DNA of 64,000 nt from contig JAULSR010000002.1 in assembly GCA_030512295.1 (NCBI GenBank), forward strand, positions 1,550,001-1,614,000, written 5' to 3'. The notes beneath the pieces are model-generated. The model did no database searches, was not told the origin of the DNA, and saw only the letters and a program-made list of their open reading frames with translations. The DNA is from Bombardia bombarda (Eukaryota > Ascomycota > Sordariomycetes > Sordariales > Lasiosphaeriaceae). Position numbers and translations under genes: made by a program. This document shows positions 34,131 to 43,835 of this stretch, piece after piece (position 1 is the stretch's first letter; each line of letters opens with the position of its first letter).

Positions 34131-34487
34131 GGGGGGTGGTTGGTTGGCTTTGGTGTTTTGGTTTCTGTTTTGTCTTTTGGTGGGGGGTATTGTGGTTGAG
34201 TTTGGAGTGGATGGGTGGGTGGGAGCGTCTCATGTCATAGAGGATTAAGGAGTGGCAGAGGACATGTTTGAATAGCCGGTGTTTTGTTTTTCTTTCTTTT
34301 ACTCTGGGATTTCAGCGATCATGGAACAGCCCATGAGACACGCCAGGTTTAGAAATTACCAAGCCCTCTTAATTCGTCTCCTTCCGATCTGATGGTTTCG
34401 CCAGTAAAACATGTCGTCCTTCTCCCGCGCCCTATAAATCTATCTACTTACTTGTCCATCTTATACATATCACAACCAACTACCTAC
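34131..34487. other. Convergent 3' region of VPS34 and ETR1
   Basis: This 357-base stretch lies between two stop codons on opposite strands. It is G/T-rich just after VPS34. I see nothing else. Confidence 0.45.
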
Positions 34488-35693
34488 TTATGTCTCGCCA
34501 AACACAAACAGCCCCTTCCCACTCCTAAACCCCTCCAGCGTCCCCTGCACCGCATCCTTGAGCACCTTCTCCTCTGTATCCCAATCCCACCTGACCTCCT
34601 CCACCGGCGCCTCCTTGAACTTGCCCGCCTTGATCAGCTCCAGAATCTCATCAATCGTCTTGCGCTTCTCCTCGGGGTTCTCCTTGCTCCACTCGCTCAG
34701 CCAGAACCCCTCAAACCGCAGCCTCTTGAAGATCTGCGGGCCCGTGGGAAAAGGAAAACTCTGGCGCGACATGCCGCCGTACGTGACCATGGTGCCCTTA
34801 GGGCTAAGTGCGCGCACGACGGCCGAGGCCGACTTGCCGCCGACGCAGTTGAGGCCGAGCATGAGCGGGTCGCGCCCGCCGCGGGTCCACTCTTTGAGCT
34901 TGGCGGAGAAGGAGCGGTCGAGGAACTCGGCCTCGGTGACGACGACGGCGGCCCCGAGAGAGACGAGTTCTGCGCGCAGGGCGTCTGTCTCGGCGGGCGT
35001 GGGCCGCTCGCGCACGACGTTGATGCTGCGCAGGCCCCAGAGGCGGCCGAGCTGGATGGCGGCGCGGCCGACGCCCGAGTTGGCGCCGTTCTGGATGAAC
35101 CAGGCGCCGCCTTCGGGAGGGGGCGATGCGTTTTGGAAGCTAGCGATAGACAGGGCGATGAGGTCGACGTAGTCGCGCAGCATGCGGTAGGCGCTGCAGG
35201 GGTTGACGCTGACGGTGGCGACCTGGGCGGGGGTGAGCCCGTCGGGGGCCTTGATGCGCAGCAGGGCCTTGTCGGCGTGCTCGACGAGGGCGTGTGTGCG
35301 CAGGGTGCCGAAGCCGGTGGTGGCGGGGATGACCCAGTCGCCGCGGGCGAGCTTTCCCGAAAGGCCGGGGCCGACCGAGACGACCTCGAAGCAGCCCTCG
35401 TTGCCGGGGATCGCGGCCGGCTCGGGGGTGCCGAGCAGCGGGGAGAAGGTCGGCTTGACGCCGTAGGTGCCCTGGATGGTGTTGACGTCGGACGGGTTGA
35501 CGGGCGCGGCCAGGGCGCGCACGATGACGGCGCCGTCGGGCAGGGAGGGCGAGATGGAGTGCCGGTGCAGCGAGAGCACGTCGGACGGCTCGCCGAACTT
35601 GGAGAAGACGAGCGCCTTGGCTTGCGTGTAGCCGTAGGGCCCGGATAGGTGGCGCCGGGCGGTTAGGGGCTGGAGGAGAGTTGCTGTCGTCCA

Positions 35694-35742
<49 letters not shown>

Positions 35743-35843
35743 GTGCGCATTGCTGCTGTTGTTGCTGATAGGGAGCAGCTGTGCATGAGCCTGCTGCCAT
35801 TGCCCACGCGGACGGCGACTCGGGGTCCGAGTGAGGTTGTCAT
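34488..35843 (-). CDS. ETR1: Mitochondrial trans-2-enoyl-CoA/ACP reductase (Etr1/MECR)
   Basis: Intronless, 451 residues, medium-chain dehydrogenase/reductase fold. The N-terminus (about 1-70) is a basic presequence interrupted by a long Ser run from CTG-type repeats. The catalytic domain follows: FGEPSDVLSLH, then SDVNTIQGTYGVKP (its Tyr is the expected proton donor), PGNEGCFEVVSVGPG, then the NADPH-binding motif NGANSGVGRAAIQLGRLWG, and near the C-terminus GGMSRQSFPFPTG and FEGFWLSEW. Family knowledge: it carries out the last, NADPH-dependent step of mitochondrial type II fatty-acid synthesis, which supplies octanoate for lipoic acid. It converges on VPS34 with 357 bases between stops. Identity is clear from the reductase motifs. 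Confidence 0.93.
35695..35739. repeat. CTG trinucleotide repeat, 15 units, encoding poly-Ser in ETR1
   Basis: Fifteen uninterrupted CTG units on the plus strand are read on the minus strand as AGC (Ser), inside the mitochondrial presequence of ETR1. Length polymorphism is expected for such a tract. Confidence 0.95.
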
Positions 35844-37765
35844 TTTGTCTCAGATGAGATTAATAGATCCCTGTTTCACGGTGCGTGCCGTGTCCGGGTC
35901 AGAAGCGTTGGTGACCGGTTTGACAGGTGGTGGAGACCCTTGACTAGCTAGAGGTCGGTAGCTACGGTGGGGCGGATCGTGCACGAGATCATGTGTTGAA
36001 ATGCTTGGTGTTGTTATCCAGGTCGCCGTTTGTGACCACAAGAGAATGATCACGAGCAAACTAAAAAAGGCTTTCAGGACAAGGAAGTTACTGTTGGTGA
36101 GAATCACTTGCCCGCTTCATTTCTCATTTGGGGTCGCGGTCGGCGTTGCCAATCAAAATATATAAAAAAAGAAATATATGAATCTCAGTCCTGTAGATTG
36201 ATCAACGTGAATGCGGCCAGACGGCGATGACGTCTATTCCAGGCTGGGATGGAGCTTCGGCACCTTCAAGTAGAACTAAAAAAAAATAGAGGTGCGCGCC
36301 AGCCAATCGCGGAGAAAAAAAACATCTCCAAAGGCCTGGCCAAGTCGGGATTTAGTGGCCGTCAGCCCGTTGCCAGCTTGCCAGCTGTACGATTACGGAA
36401 AGGGGAGGCCAAGACAAACAACAAGTAAACGGTATTTAAGTGCAAACAAAACAACGTGAATTTGTTTAGGATATAAATCTAACCATATATGAAACAACGC
36501 TTATGTGAGCGTCTGGTTCTCTATTACCTCACCGAACTTATCAGATATACCTAAGGTAAGCTATCCGTTCTCTGCTCATAACAAACCAACCACCAAGATA
36601 GTTGCACGAATTACCTCACACTATTATACCATCTAAGGGTCAAAGCGTAGTGAATGCAACCTCTCACCACCACCCCCCACTCCTTGGAGTCGTTCTCCTT
36701 CCTACTCTGGAGAACGTTTGCCAGGTAGTCGAGCAGTCGAGCAAAGCTCCCTCCCGACGCTAAGGACCCGAGCACACTGCCACTCATCTGTAAATCTATC
36801 ATGTCAACAAACTGAATAAGTAATATTTATTAGGTAATAGGTGATACTAGGTAGGTAATGGTATACGATGTTCGTGACCTCGTCCTTCTCAGAGCCATCA
36901 GCAAAGGAAAAGAAAGGGAACCATTTCCATCTCATCTTTTCGCCCAAAATTTGCTCAGTTTTTACTTCTTCCCATCTGGCTAAAAACTAGGTAACACCAT
37001 CTTTTTCTGCACGTCGCTCTGTCCCAAATCCCATCTAGAACAGTATCTCGTCAGATCTCTCTCTGCAGGTCAGTCACACTTTCCGTCTTTCCATCTTCCG
37101 TCCCCCTAGTTATCTTTTAAATACTCGCAGCTGGTAGAAAGAAGTAGAGAACAAGCTCCTCGTGAATATCTCGTCCCCTCATAATAAACATGTACAGCTG
37201 ATGTTCAGGCCGAGATTTGTGAAAACAGCAGACGAATGTGACACTTGTGGGGAATTATTTTAACCGCGGGATTCATAAGACGTAGGTAATGTAGTGTTTA
37301 GTGACAACGGACGGGTAAATAGAAAGAAAAAAACAAAACTTGAAAACAAATAGGTGAATGTGTGACAAAAGGGAAAAAAGGAAAAACATTTCGTGTGTGT
37401 GTCCCTCTCCCTGTGGATGTGTGTGTTTGTGTAAACGAATGCATGATCAGCCCGTAGAAAAATAAAATCGAGCTGGGTATCATGGGTTCGCCTCTCAACA
37501 ACTGTCCCCCTTAGCTCCAGCACGCATCCTCGGTCTCAGTAGATAGAGGGTAAATCCGTATCTCTGCGTAACGTAGCATGATAGACGCCGAACCGTCCTC
37601 CTCCTCCTGCATCGCGTAGCAGCCGTGTCTCAATCTTGGAATTCTCTTCTTGCTCAATCCCAGGGAATCTCGGCGGTGTTGCCCAGCTCACATGCCAGGA
37701 AAGCACCCCCAGCAAAGCTCTGTACCAATGCTCAATCGGTGCTCCTCCGTCTATCTCTGGCGTCC
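35844..37765. other. 1.9-kb intergenic region
   Basis: It holds the ETR1 promoter on the left and the 3' flank of the gene at 37766-38434 on the right. It contains a TACCTAAGGTA palindrome (36548-36558) and several GT/A-rich stretches. A 63-codon minus-strand frame at 36611-36802 begins with ATG, but I recognise nothing in it. Confidence 0.45.
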
Positions 37766-38434
37766 TCATTTGATGTCCTTGAACAGATCGTTCCCAAAGC
37801 CTCCTTCGTCCTTGATGTCTAGCTTTGACTTGAGCTCGCTCAGCTCAGGAATCATCGGCGGCGGCGGGCCCTTTGGCTTCCTTTCTTCCACGGGAGACGT
37901 AGGCGAGAGGGGCGTCGTTACGCGCTTGTCCGGGACAGTATCATGATTCCGCAGGCGATTGAACCAGCCGCTTGACCGCTTCGGCTTCTTGGGATCTGCG
38001 GCACCATTGCTGCTGTGGCTGGGTGGTCGGACGGCGCTGGCCGTATCTGCATTGGCCGGCTCCTCGCCGTTAGTATATGCAGTGTTCAAAAGGTTACGGC
38101 TGAAGAGTCGGCGGATGCTTCCGGGCCGGCTCGAGAGGGTTGGTGATGCTGGGTTCTCGTCGGTTGGTACCTTGGTGCCTCCTGCGGAGTAGATAGAGCT
38201 CGGTGACGCTGTGTCTACCTTGTTGCTTCCATTGACAGCCTTTTTCGTTTTTCCGTTTGGTGTCTCGGGCGGGGTTGGGGCAGCTTTCAGCACCGGCGAC
38301 GGTAGAGGCGGTGGGATATCGGTACCATCGGTAAGCGAGGAAAATTTGAAGTCAAGCACAGGGAGCTCGAAGCGCTTGCCAGGGACAGTGGTGCCCGATG
38401 GCTTGGTGGTGGTGGAGTTGGCTCTGGACGGCAT
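37766..38434 (-). CDS. Ser/Pro-rich conserved fungal protein, 222 residues
   Basis: The start is set at ATG 38432-38434 (MPSRANSTTTKPSGTTVPG). The frame is open further upstream but has no ATG there, so a 5' exon may be missed. The protein is largely disordered, with two more ordered basic blocks: SRPGSIRRLFSRNLLN and KKPKRSSGWFNRLRN. These look like short amphipathic or lipid-binding segments. The C-terminus (MIPELSELKSKLDIKDEGGF, then GNDLFKDIK) resembles a short conserved helix. The segment GKRFELPVLDFKFSSL is another candidate conserved motif. I cannot assign a function. Confidence 0.65.
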   Translation of the reverse strand: MPSRANSTTTKPSGTTVPGKRFELPVLDFKFSSLTDGTDIPPPLPSPVLKAAPTPPETPNGKTKKAVNGSNKVDTASPSSIYSAGGTKVPTDENPASPTLSSRPGSIRRLFSRNLLNTAYTNGEEPANADTASAVRPPSHSSNGAADPKKPKRSSGWFNRLRNHDTVPDKRVTTPLSPTSPVEERKPKGPPPPMIPELSELKSKLDIKDEGGFGNDLFKDIK

Positions 38435-40410
38435 GTTTGGCTCCAGTGTGGCAGGAGGATAGGTGATAGAGCCAGAGCAGCTGCGATTGTTGCCGAATCC
38501 TGACGTGAAATAAATGCTGGGCGGACGTTGACCAACAGTTCGCCTATTTGGTACAGTGAAATGAACCAATGGATTAGGCCAAGCGTTGGCCAGAGGACAG
38601 GATTTCGAACGGGTAGGTGGTAGTAACTTTTAGCTGTCGGTTGAGCCAGCCAGATGGTCTCGGGCGTGGGAAGGCTGTCGACAGCGTCGAGAAGCTAGTT
38701 ATAGATTTTTAGTCAACGAGTGTCGGCAAAGAGTCGGGAGCCGAGGGAGAGGGAGTCAGTCGAATGGGCCGAGCGAACGGCTACTGGTGATGAAGGTGGC
38801 TTGGGCAAGCGTTAGGTGGATGTCCCAGGAACTTGGAGGGAGTGGAGTGATCGGCAGTGCTCAGGCGCGTCCACAGGAAGGGATCAAGTTGCCACGTACG
38901 GAATGTCGACGATTGAAGGAGCAAAACAACACTGAAGTAAATAACTACCTAAGGTAGACTAGATAGGCCAGGCTCAGCTGGGAAATCTGCTATTTTATTT
39001 TGCGGAGAGAAGGGAGCCGACGACAGATTGGCCATGGGCGTTTGCAATCTGGTCGACGTGAAGGTGCTGTGAATCTAGAGTAATTCAGGGCAGTGGATTG
39101 GCATTAGCAGTGAGAAAAGAAGGGGATCCCAGGGTATTGGCAGGGCAGGGGAACAGGTGGGGACGAAAAAGGGCAGTCAACAGATGCGTCCAGAAACGGA
39201 AGTTTCGTTTATCTGACAGCTGCAGAGCGTTGCGCAAGGACCACAAACCCGTGGCGGGCTAGACTTAGGCTTACAAGGGGGCTCGGGTGGGCTGCTTACC
39301 TACAGATTAGGCCTGTTCCTCGCTCCTTGGCGCAGCCTCTTCAGAACCCCACCGGTACGGTGAAAAGGGGGGACATATGCTAGATACCTCGGTACCTCTG
39401 TGAGCGCCATGGACATTTGAGTTCCAGGCGCCGGGTTCCGAGCTGTCTTCTGAAAACGATGACCTCAATGAATGGTGAATCGTGAAAACATGAGCTGCGA
39501 GGAAAGACAGATGGTGGATAAGTAACAAGATGATGAACTCAAAGAGGTGAGTTGATGAGATAGCTGATAACTGGCCAAAATGAAGAGGACCTTACTGTTA
39601 TTGATGGTCAAAGACAGTCTTGACAGACTGATGAAGTCACATGGATGAGTTATCCATCTCAAATGCTGGAGCTTGTAACCCTGCAACACACCTCACCGGG
39701 CCACCTTTTCTATCTCGGCCCCACTTCCCCAGTCTCACTCATCCCGCTTTGCCGACAGTAGGTCCATCGTCACCACCTGCCTATCATCAGTGCGTGAATG
39801 CCTGGATGCCTGGAATATGTACTTTTGATCTGCCCTTGTTTCGCCCTCAACACTCGGACTGGCTTTTTTTTATACTTGTGGCTTTTGGAGCAAATCGAGG
39901 GTTGAGTATTGCTGTCCAAGGTCTGCCAGCCTTCAGTCACAAAACGACAGCCTCAAGGGCCTGAAATTGTGTCTCACTCAGAATCATTCACGCGTTCCAC
40001 TAGAACTAGATAGCAATAGTCTTCTAAATAGGTAGCCTCGCCATATGCGTCTTGCTAGAATTTACTGAAAATTCCGGCTTCTTCAAAGCGAGGATGCAAA
40101 AACATCAGGGCCATGATAAAGTGGCCCCACAATCCCATCTGATGTGTGTATAGCCTTAACAGGCCCCCATTCTCTTAGTACCATCCCCATTCCTTAAAGC
40201 ATCTTCTTCATCCAATTATCGATATTTCCCGAGGTTCCTGATTCTGGCTCCATATCCCAGCGTACATCCAATCCATGTTGAACTCGATATAATGATAGCC
40301 GTCTGTCCCGACTCCTCAACTCCTTGAATGCCCTACGGAACCGCTAAAACCAACGCGACCTATGGTCATATCGCATCCCATCGTATAAGCTGGTGGCCAG
40401 CTCGCCGGCA
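38435..40410. other. 2.0-kb intergenic region
   Basis: It lies upstream of the Ser/Pro-rich gene and downstream of UBC13, both on the minus strand. A perfect CTACCTAAGGTAG palindrome (13 bases) lies at 38945-38957. No gene is recognised. Confidence 0.45.
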
Positions 40411-41054
40411 CTACTTGGGCACGGCATATTTATTCGTCCACTCCCTTGCCGTCGCGATGGCGGCCTGCTCATTTTCCTTCCAGCTTTTGGCGACATCGGG
40501 AGCGAGCGGGTCATCCGGATTGGGGGCGCCGAGCAAGGCTTGGATGGACAGTAGGATGGTTCGAATTTGTAGTGCGGGGGACCAGTTGTCTGCAGTGGAC
40601 GGTTAGCATGGAGCATCAAGACGACATGTTTGGGTCCCGGCCTACTCTTCAAGACATCTAAGCAGATACGACCCAGCTTGTCAACGTTGGGGTGGAAGAT
40701 CTTTGTCAGGAAGCGAATCTTTGGCGGGGTCATAGGGTAGTCGTCGGGTAGGAATAGCTCGAGTTTGAAGACGCCGCCTGTCGGTCAGCGTTAGCATGGT
40801 GTTGTCGCGTATTTTGCCTCATGTGGCAGCCTGATGAAAATGCCAACCTTCGTACGGCGACTGCGAAGGACCATGAATCTCGACATCGAAATACCGGAGG
40901 TTGTCCTCGTGAGGGATCGCGCTGATACCGGGAACACTGCCATATTTCTAAGGTTAGCTAGAGCGGGTTGCCTAACGTATGCATAAAGGAAGGTGCCATA
41001 CGGTTCAGCCATGAGCCGCTCCGTCTCCTTCACGATTCTCTTTGGAAGCGCCAT
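40411..41054 (-). CDS. UBC13: Ubiquitin-conjugating enzyme E2 Ubc13, four exons
   Basis: The exons are 41002-41054, 40848-40936, 40646-40777 and 40411-40589; phases fit and the total is 150 residues, the usual length. MALPKRIVKETERLMAEP, then YPMTPPKIRFLTKIFHPNVD (HPN at 76-78) and GRICLDVLKNNWSPALQIRT identify Ubc13; the catalytic Cys is residue 86. Family knowledge: with the Uev partner Mms2 it builds Lys63-linked ubiquitin chains on PCNA for error-free post-replication repair. Donors are GTATGG, GTTGGC and GTAGGC. The left inverted repeat of the transposon nest lies 356 bases upstream of the start codon, so the promoter is short or has been displaced. Confidence 0.93.
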
Positions 41055-41410
41055 GGCTCAGTTGTCTATCTGCAAGTGGTTAAAAACTGGCTGCACTAAA
41101 GGTTCGTGTAAGTTCGGGTCGCAATACGGAGTCCAGTCACCAAGGGAGGACCTGGGCTGGAGTTGGGAACCAGTACCTTGATGAGGAGGGGCGAAAGGAG
41201 GGGTAATGTAAGAGGAGGGATCGGGAAGGCTGGAATGACCCTGGCGAAAAGTGCTTGCTACGAGCGTCGGTGCACTTTGACGTAGCCGTAGAACAGAAGC
41301 GACAGCGTTTGTGAGGGAGCAAGTTTGGGTGTAAGTTTGTATTGCGGTTTCCTTGAAAAGCCTGGTCAGGGTGAGAGCCAAAGAACAGTGAGCAAGAAAC
41401 AACTCTTACT
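41055..41410. promoter_or_regulatory. UBC13 upstream region, cut off by the transposon nest
   Basis: These 356 bases are all that remains between the UBC13 start codon and the inverted repeat that starts the transposon nest. I see no distinct promoter motif. Confidence 0.5.
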
Positions 41411-41441
41411 GTACAATGGGGTAAGAAAAGTAATGCGCCAC
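41411..41441 (+). repeat. Left inverted repeat of the nest
   Basis: 31 bases; core CAATGGGGTAAGAAAAGTAA. It pairs with 62174-62204 with two mismatches (positions 2 and 25, both C/T- or G/A-type changes). Confidence 0.8.
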
Positions 41442-41586
41442 CTGGCCAGGGCCCACCCCACCAAAACCACCACCACTTACACTATAGTAAAATTGTAAAA
41501 AGACCACAAGTTAATAAAATTTGGCCCGGATAACTTTATACTAAAAATGCTAGCTATTCTATCTATCTTTTATTAATCTATATAAC

Positions 41587-42059
41587 TGTTACGCCCAGAC
41601 TCTTACTCTGGTACGTTAGGGCAAGGGTCTGTTGGTGCAGGGTTTATGTTGGCAGAAAGTTAGGTGCAACTGGGCAATAAGGGTAGCGTAAGGCGTGTTG
41701 CCTCTTCCTCTGAGAATCAGATAAAGACTTAGATTGAAAGCTGTCTAGGTAGGGACTGGTGTGAGCAGCGAGGGAAGCTCGCTGCTCCTAAATAATTCTC
41801 AAGCAACAGGCATCGGCCTGTTGGGCGGCTGTGTCCAGTGACTCGCTTGAGACACTGCATCACAGGTGCCATCCAGGTGCTATCACCACCTGGTCGCACC
41901 ACTGTCCTCCTGCCTGTAGGTCTTGTGCCATTTGTCTCGGTGCTATTGCCCCGTGGTCAATTGTCCTGTGGTCACTCCTGACCTCGTGTCGTGCCGTGGT
42001 GTCGTGACCAACCGTGGTCACGTGCTTGCAACGCTGCCACGGCTTGGCAGGTTGTAACA
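41587..42059 (-). repeat. Element 1, 3' LTR (473 bp), not RIP-mutated
   Basis: It starts TGTTACGCCC and ends GTTGTAACA, giving short inverted ends TGTTAC/GTAACA. It matches 48433-48905 along its whole length; the differences are almost all C-to-T or G-to-A in the other copy. Confidence 0.93.
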
Positions 42060-42073
42060 GGTTTCCCCTCCTT
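42060..42073 (-). promoter_or_regulatory. Element 1 polypurine tract
   Basis: Read on the minus strand, AAGGAGGGGAAACC directly precedes the TGTTACAACC start of the 3' LTR. A purine run in this place primes plus-strand DNA synthesis in LTR retrotransposons. It fixes the direction of the element and places the DUF7924-like gene inside its RNA genome. Confidence 0.75.
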
Positions 42074-42107
42074 CATGGTCGATGTCCCAACGACCGCATT
42101 GATGTGC

Positions 42108-43598
42108 TCAATAGTCGCTTTCCGGGTGAGGAGACTGTTGCGCGGGTGGTGCCCATTCGATGGTCCTGTCGGAGTGGACATGGTAGTACTGTCCAGTTGT
42201 TTCGCTCCATTGCCAATACGGGTCTTCTGGTTCGCTTCGTGCTTGCTTGGTATTGTGCCCGCTGCTGCTGCTTTTGCGCGATGGAGGAGGTTTGTGTCTT
42301 TTGCTCTTGCTGGTTGAGTCCTTAGTCGGTGGTGGGCGAGATTTCGCCGCTTCGGAGGTTCGCTTCCGGCTTTCTTCTAAAAGAGTGTCTAATGATTCTC
42401 GAATCTCCTTCAAACGAGTGTCCTTCCCCCAGTCGATGATGTTCTTGACGTGCTTGCGGAATTCGATGTAGTCCTGGGGTTTCTGGAGTAGAAAGCTGTC
42501 GACTTTCTGCATGTAGTAGTCCAAGTCGCTGTGCTTCCATGAGACGTAGAGTCGTGCGACTTCACCGTTCATGGCGATACTGAATGCGGTGCTGTCGACT
42601 GGCTTAACCTTACTGCTTTTGCATGCCTGCAATTGACGGTTGAGGCGTTCTACGATGTTGACGCAAGATGCGGATCCTCTAAGGCATTGGTTTGTCGCTA
42701 CCCAGAGGTCTCCACCGTTTCCTTTAAATTCGATGACGAAGAATGGGTACATCAGACTCTGGCTGTTGGCGGCTCCATCCATCTCATTTCCCATGGAGAT
42801 GAGTTGCGTCTGCTGGTCGGGGAATGCGTGATGACGACTGTATCCATACAGCATGTCGGGGATTGGGTTGCTGATTTTGAATTGTGGTCCGGCGTTGGGG
42901 ACGGCATGCCTAGACATCGGCTGTCTGTCGCTGCGCCTCAGGTCGTCCCCTGGGTTGGGATAAGGTAAAACACTGTTACCGAAGTATCTTTCTACGGCGG
43001 GTTCGTCGAGTCCTTCCATCTCAAGCTGGTATAACCCGGCGTCGTGCCGTACTTGATCAAGAGTTGGGCCTGGGGAGTCACGGCTCCGGCGAACCTGGTC
43101 AACCAGGCTGGAAACGTGTTCCGGGAACTGATCGTACGGAGGACGCATGTAAACGTTGTTGTAGGCTAGGTTTCGGTCTCGGTAATATGGATTTTCGACG
43201 AGAGCTTTTGATGATCGACTCGAGCTAGCGTCTGACGGGGCGACTGATCCGTAGGATGGACCAGGCGTCGGTGGCACGGCGTATCCATCTGTATCTCGGT
43301 TGTAGGCTATCTGTGGCGCTGATTTCGTAAGGTTCCTTGAGATGGGGTCGTCGCTCGAGGCGTGAAGGTAGCTGTCTGATCGGTAACGCTTTTCTCGGTT
43401 TGATCCGATGGATTCGAGCCATTCGGAAATTATATCGGTCAGTTCGACGTGGTCTTCGAGAAACGAGGCTTTAAGGTGTTTCGGTGCTGGTTGTTGCAGG
43501 TCCGTCTTGGATAATCGCGCTCGTTTTGGCTGAGGCAATGAAGGGGTCTCGAGATTCGTATCGAGCCGCCTTTTCGTGGATTGCGAGGGTCCGTCCAT
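42108..43598 (-). CDS. DUF7924-like protein with a PD...ExK nuclease-like motif, third gene of element 1
   Basis: Intact, intronless, 496 residues, ATG at 43596-43598, stop 34 bases before the polypurine tract. The N-terminus has a bipartite basic signal (TKRRLD, then QPKRARLSK), so nuclear location is likely. Residues 1-230 are mostly disordered. The conserved domain (about 235-440) contains NPIPDMLYGY (P247, D248), FFVIEFKGNGGDLWVATNQC (E290, K292) and LRGSASCVNIVERLNRQLQA. I recognise this block from the fungal DUF7924 family. D248 with E290-x-K292 fits the PD-(D/E)XK nuclease pattern; that is inference, not shown. The C-terminus has a Lys/Ser-rich tract and ends near DPYWQWSETTGQYYHVHSDR. 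No RIP stops are present, although gag-pol next to it is full of them. Confidence 0.82.
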   Translation of the reverse strand: MDGPSQSTKRRLDTNLETPSLPQPKRARLSKTDLQQPAPKHLKASFLEDHVELTDIISEWLESIGSNREKRYRSDSYLHASSDDPISRNLTKSAPQIAYNRDTDGYAVPPTPGPSYGSVAPSDASSSRSSKALVENPYYRDRNLAYNNVYMRPPYDQFPEHVSSLVDQVRRSRDSPGPTLDQVRHDAGLYQLEMEGLDEPAVERYFGNSVLPYPNPGDDLRRSDRQPMSRHAVPNAGPQFKISNPIPDMLYGYSRHHAFPDQQTQLISMGNEMDGAANSQSLMYPFFVIEFKGNGGDLWVATNQCLRGSASCVNIVERLNRQLQACKSSKVKPVDSTAFSIAMNGEVARLYVSWKHSDLDYYMQKVDSFLLQKPQDYIEFRKHVKNIIDWGKDTRLKEIRESLDTLLEESRKRTSEAAKSRPPPTKDSTSKSKRHKPPPSRKSSSSGHNTKQARSEPEDPYWQWSETTGQYYHVHSDRTIEWAPPAQQSPHPESDY

Positions 43599-43835
43599 GA
43601 TGAAGAAGAGAGAGACTCTTGTAGTGCTTGGGCTAGTCGGCCAAATGGGTCTAATATGTAACGCTCCTTGTCGCGAGAGTTGTTTTCGGTGAGGTGTCTG
43701 TTGGACGCGACGAAATTTTAGGCAGTCGTGGGGGCGGTAAATGATTGGTCTGCTGTGGCTCTGTTCCGCCAGGCTCGTGCGGGGTCGTTCGCCCTGCGGG
43801 TCGTTCGTATAATTTCGTCCAATGAAATTGCAGAG

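Noticed and set aside
34392..35648. 418-codon plus-strand frame opposite ETR1
   Set aside because: Gly/Ala/Asp-rich shadow frame caused by GC-rich third positions of ETR1.
36611..36802. 63-codon ATG frame on the minus strand
   Set aside because: No recognised motif, no splice partners found; probably chance in a 1.9-kb gap.
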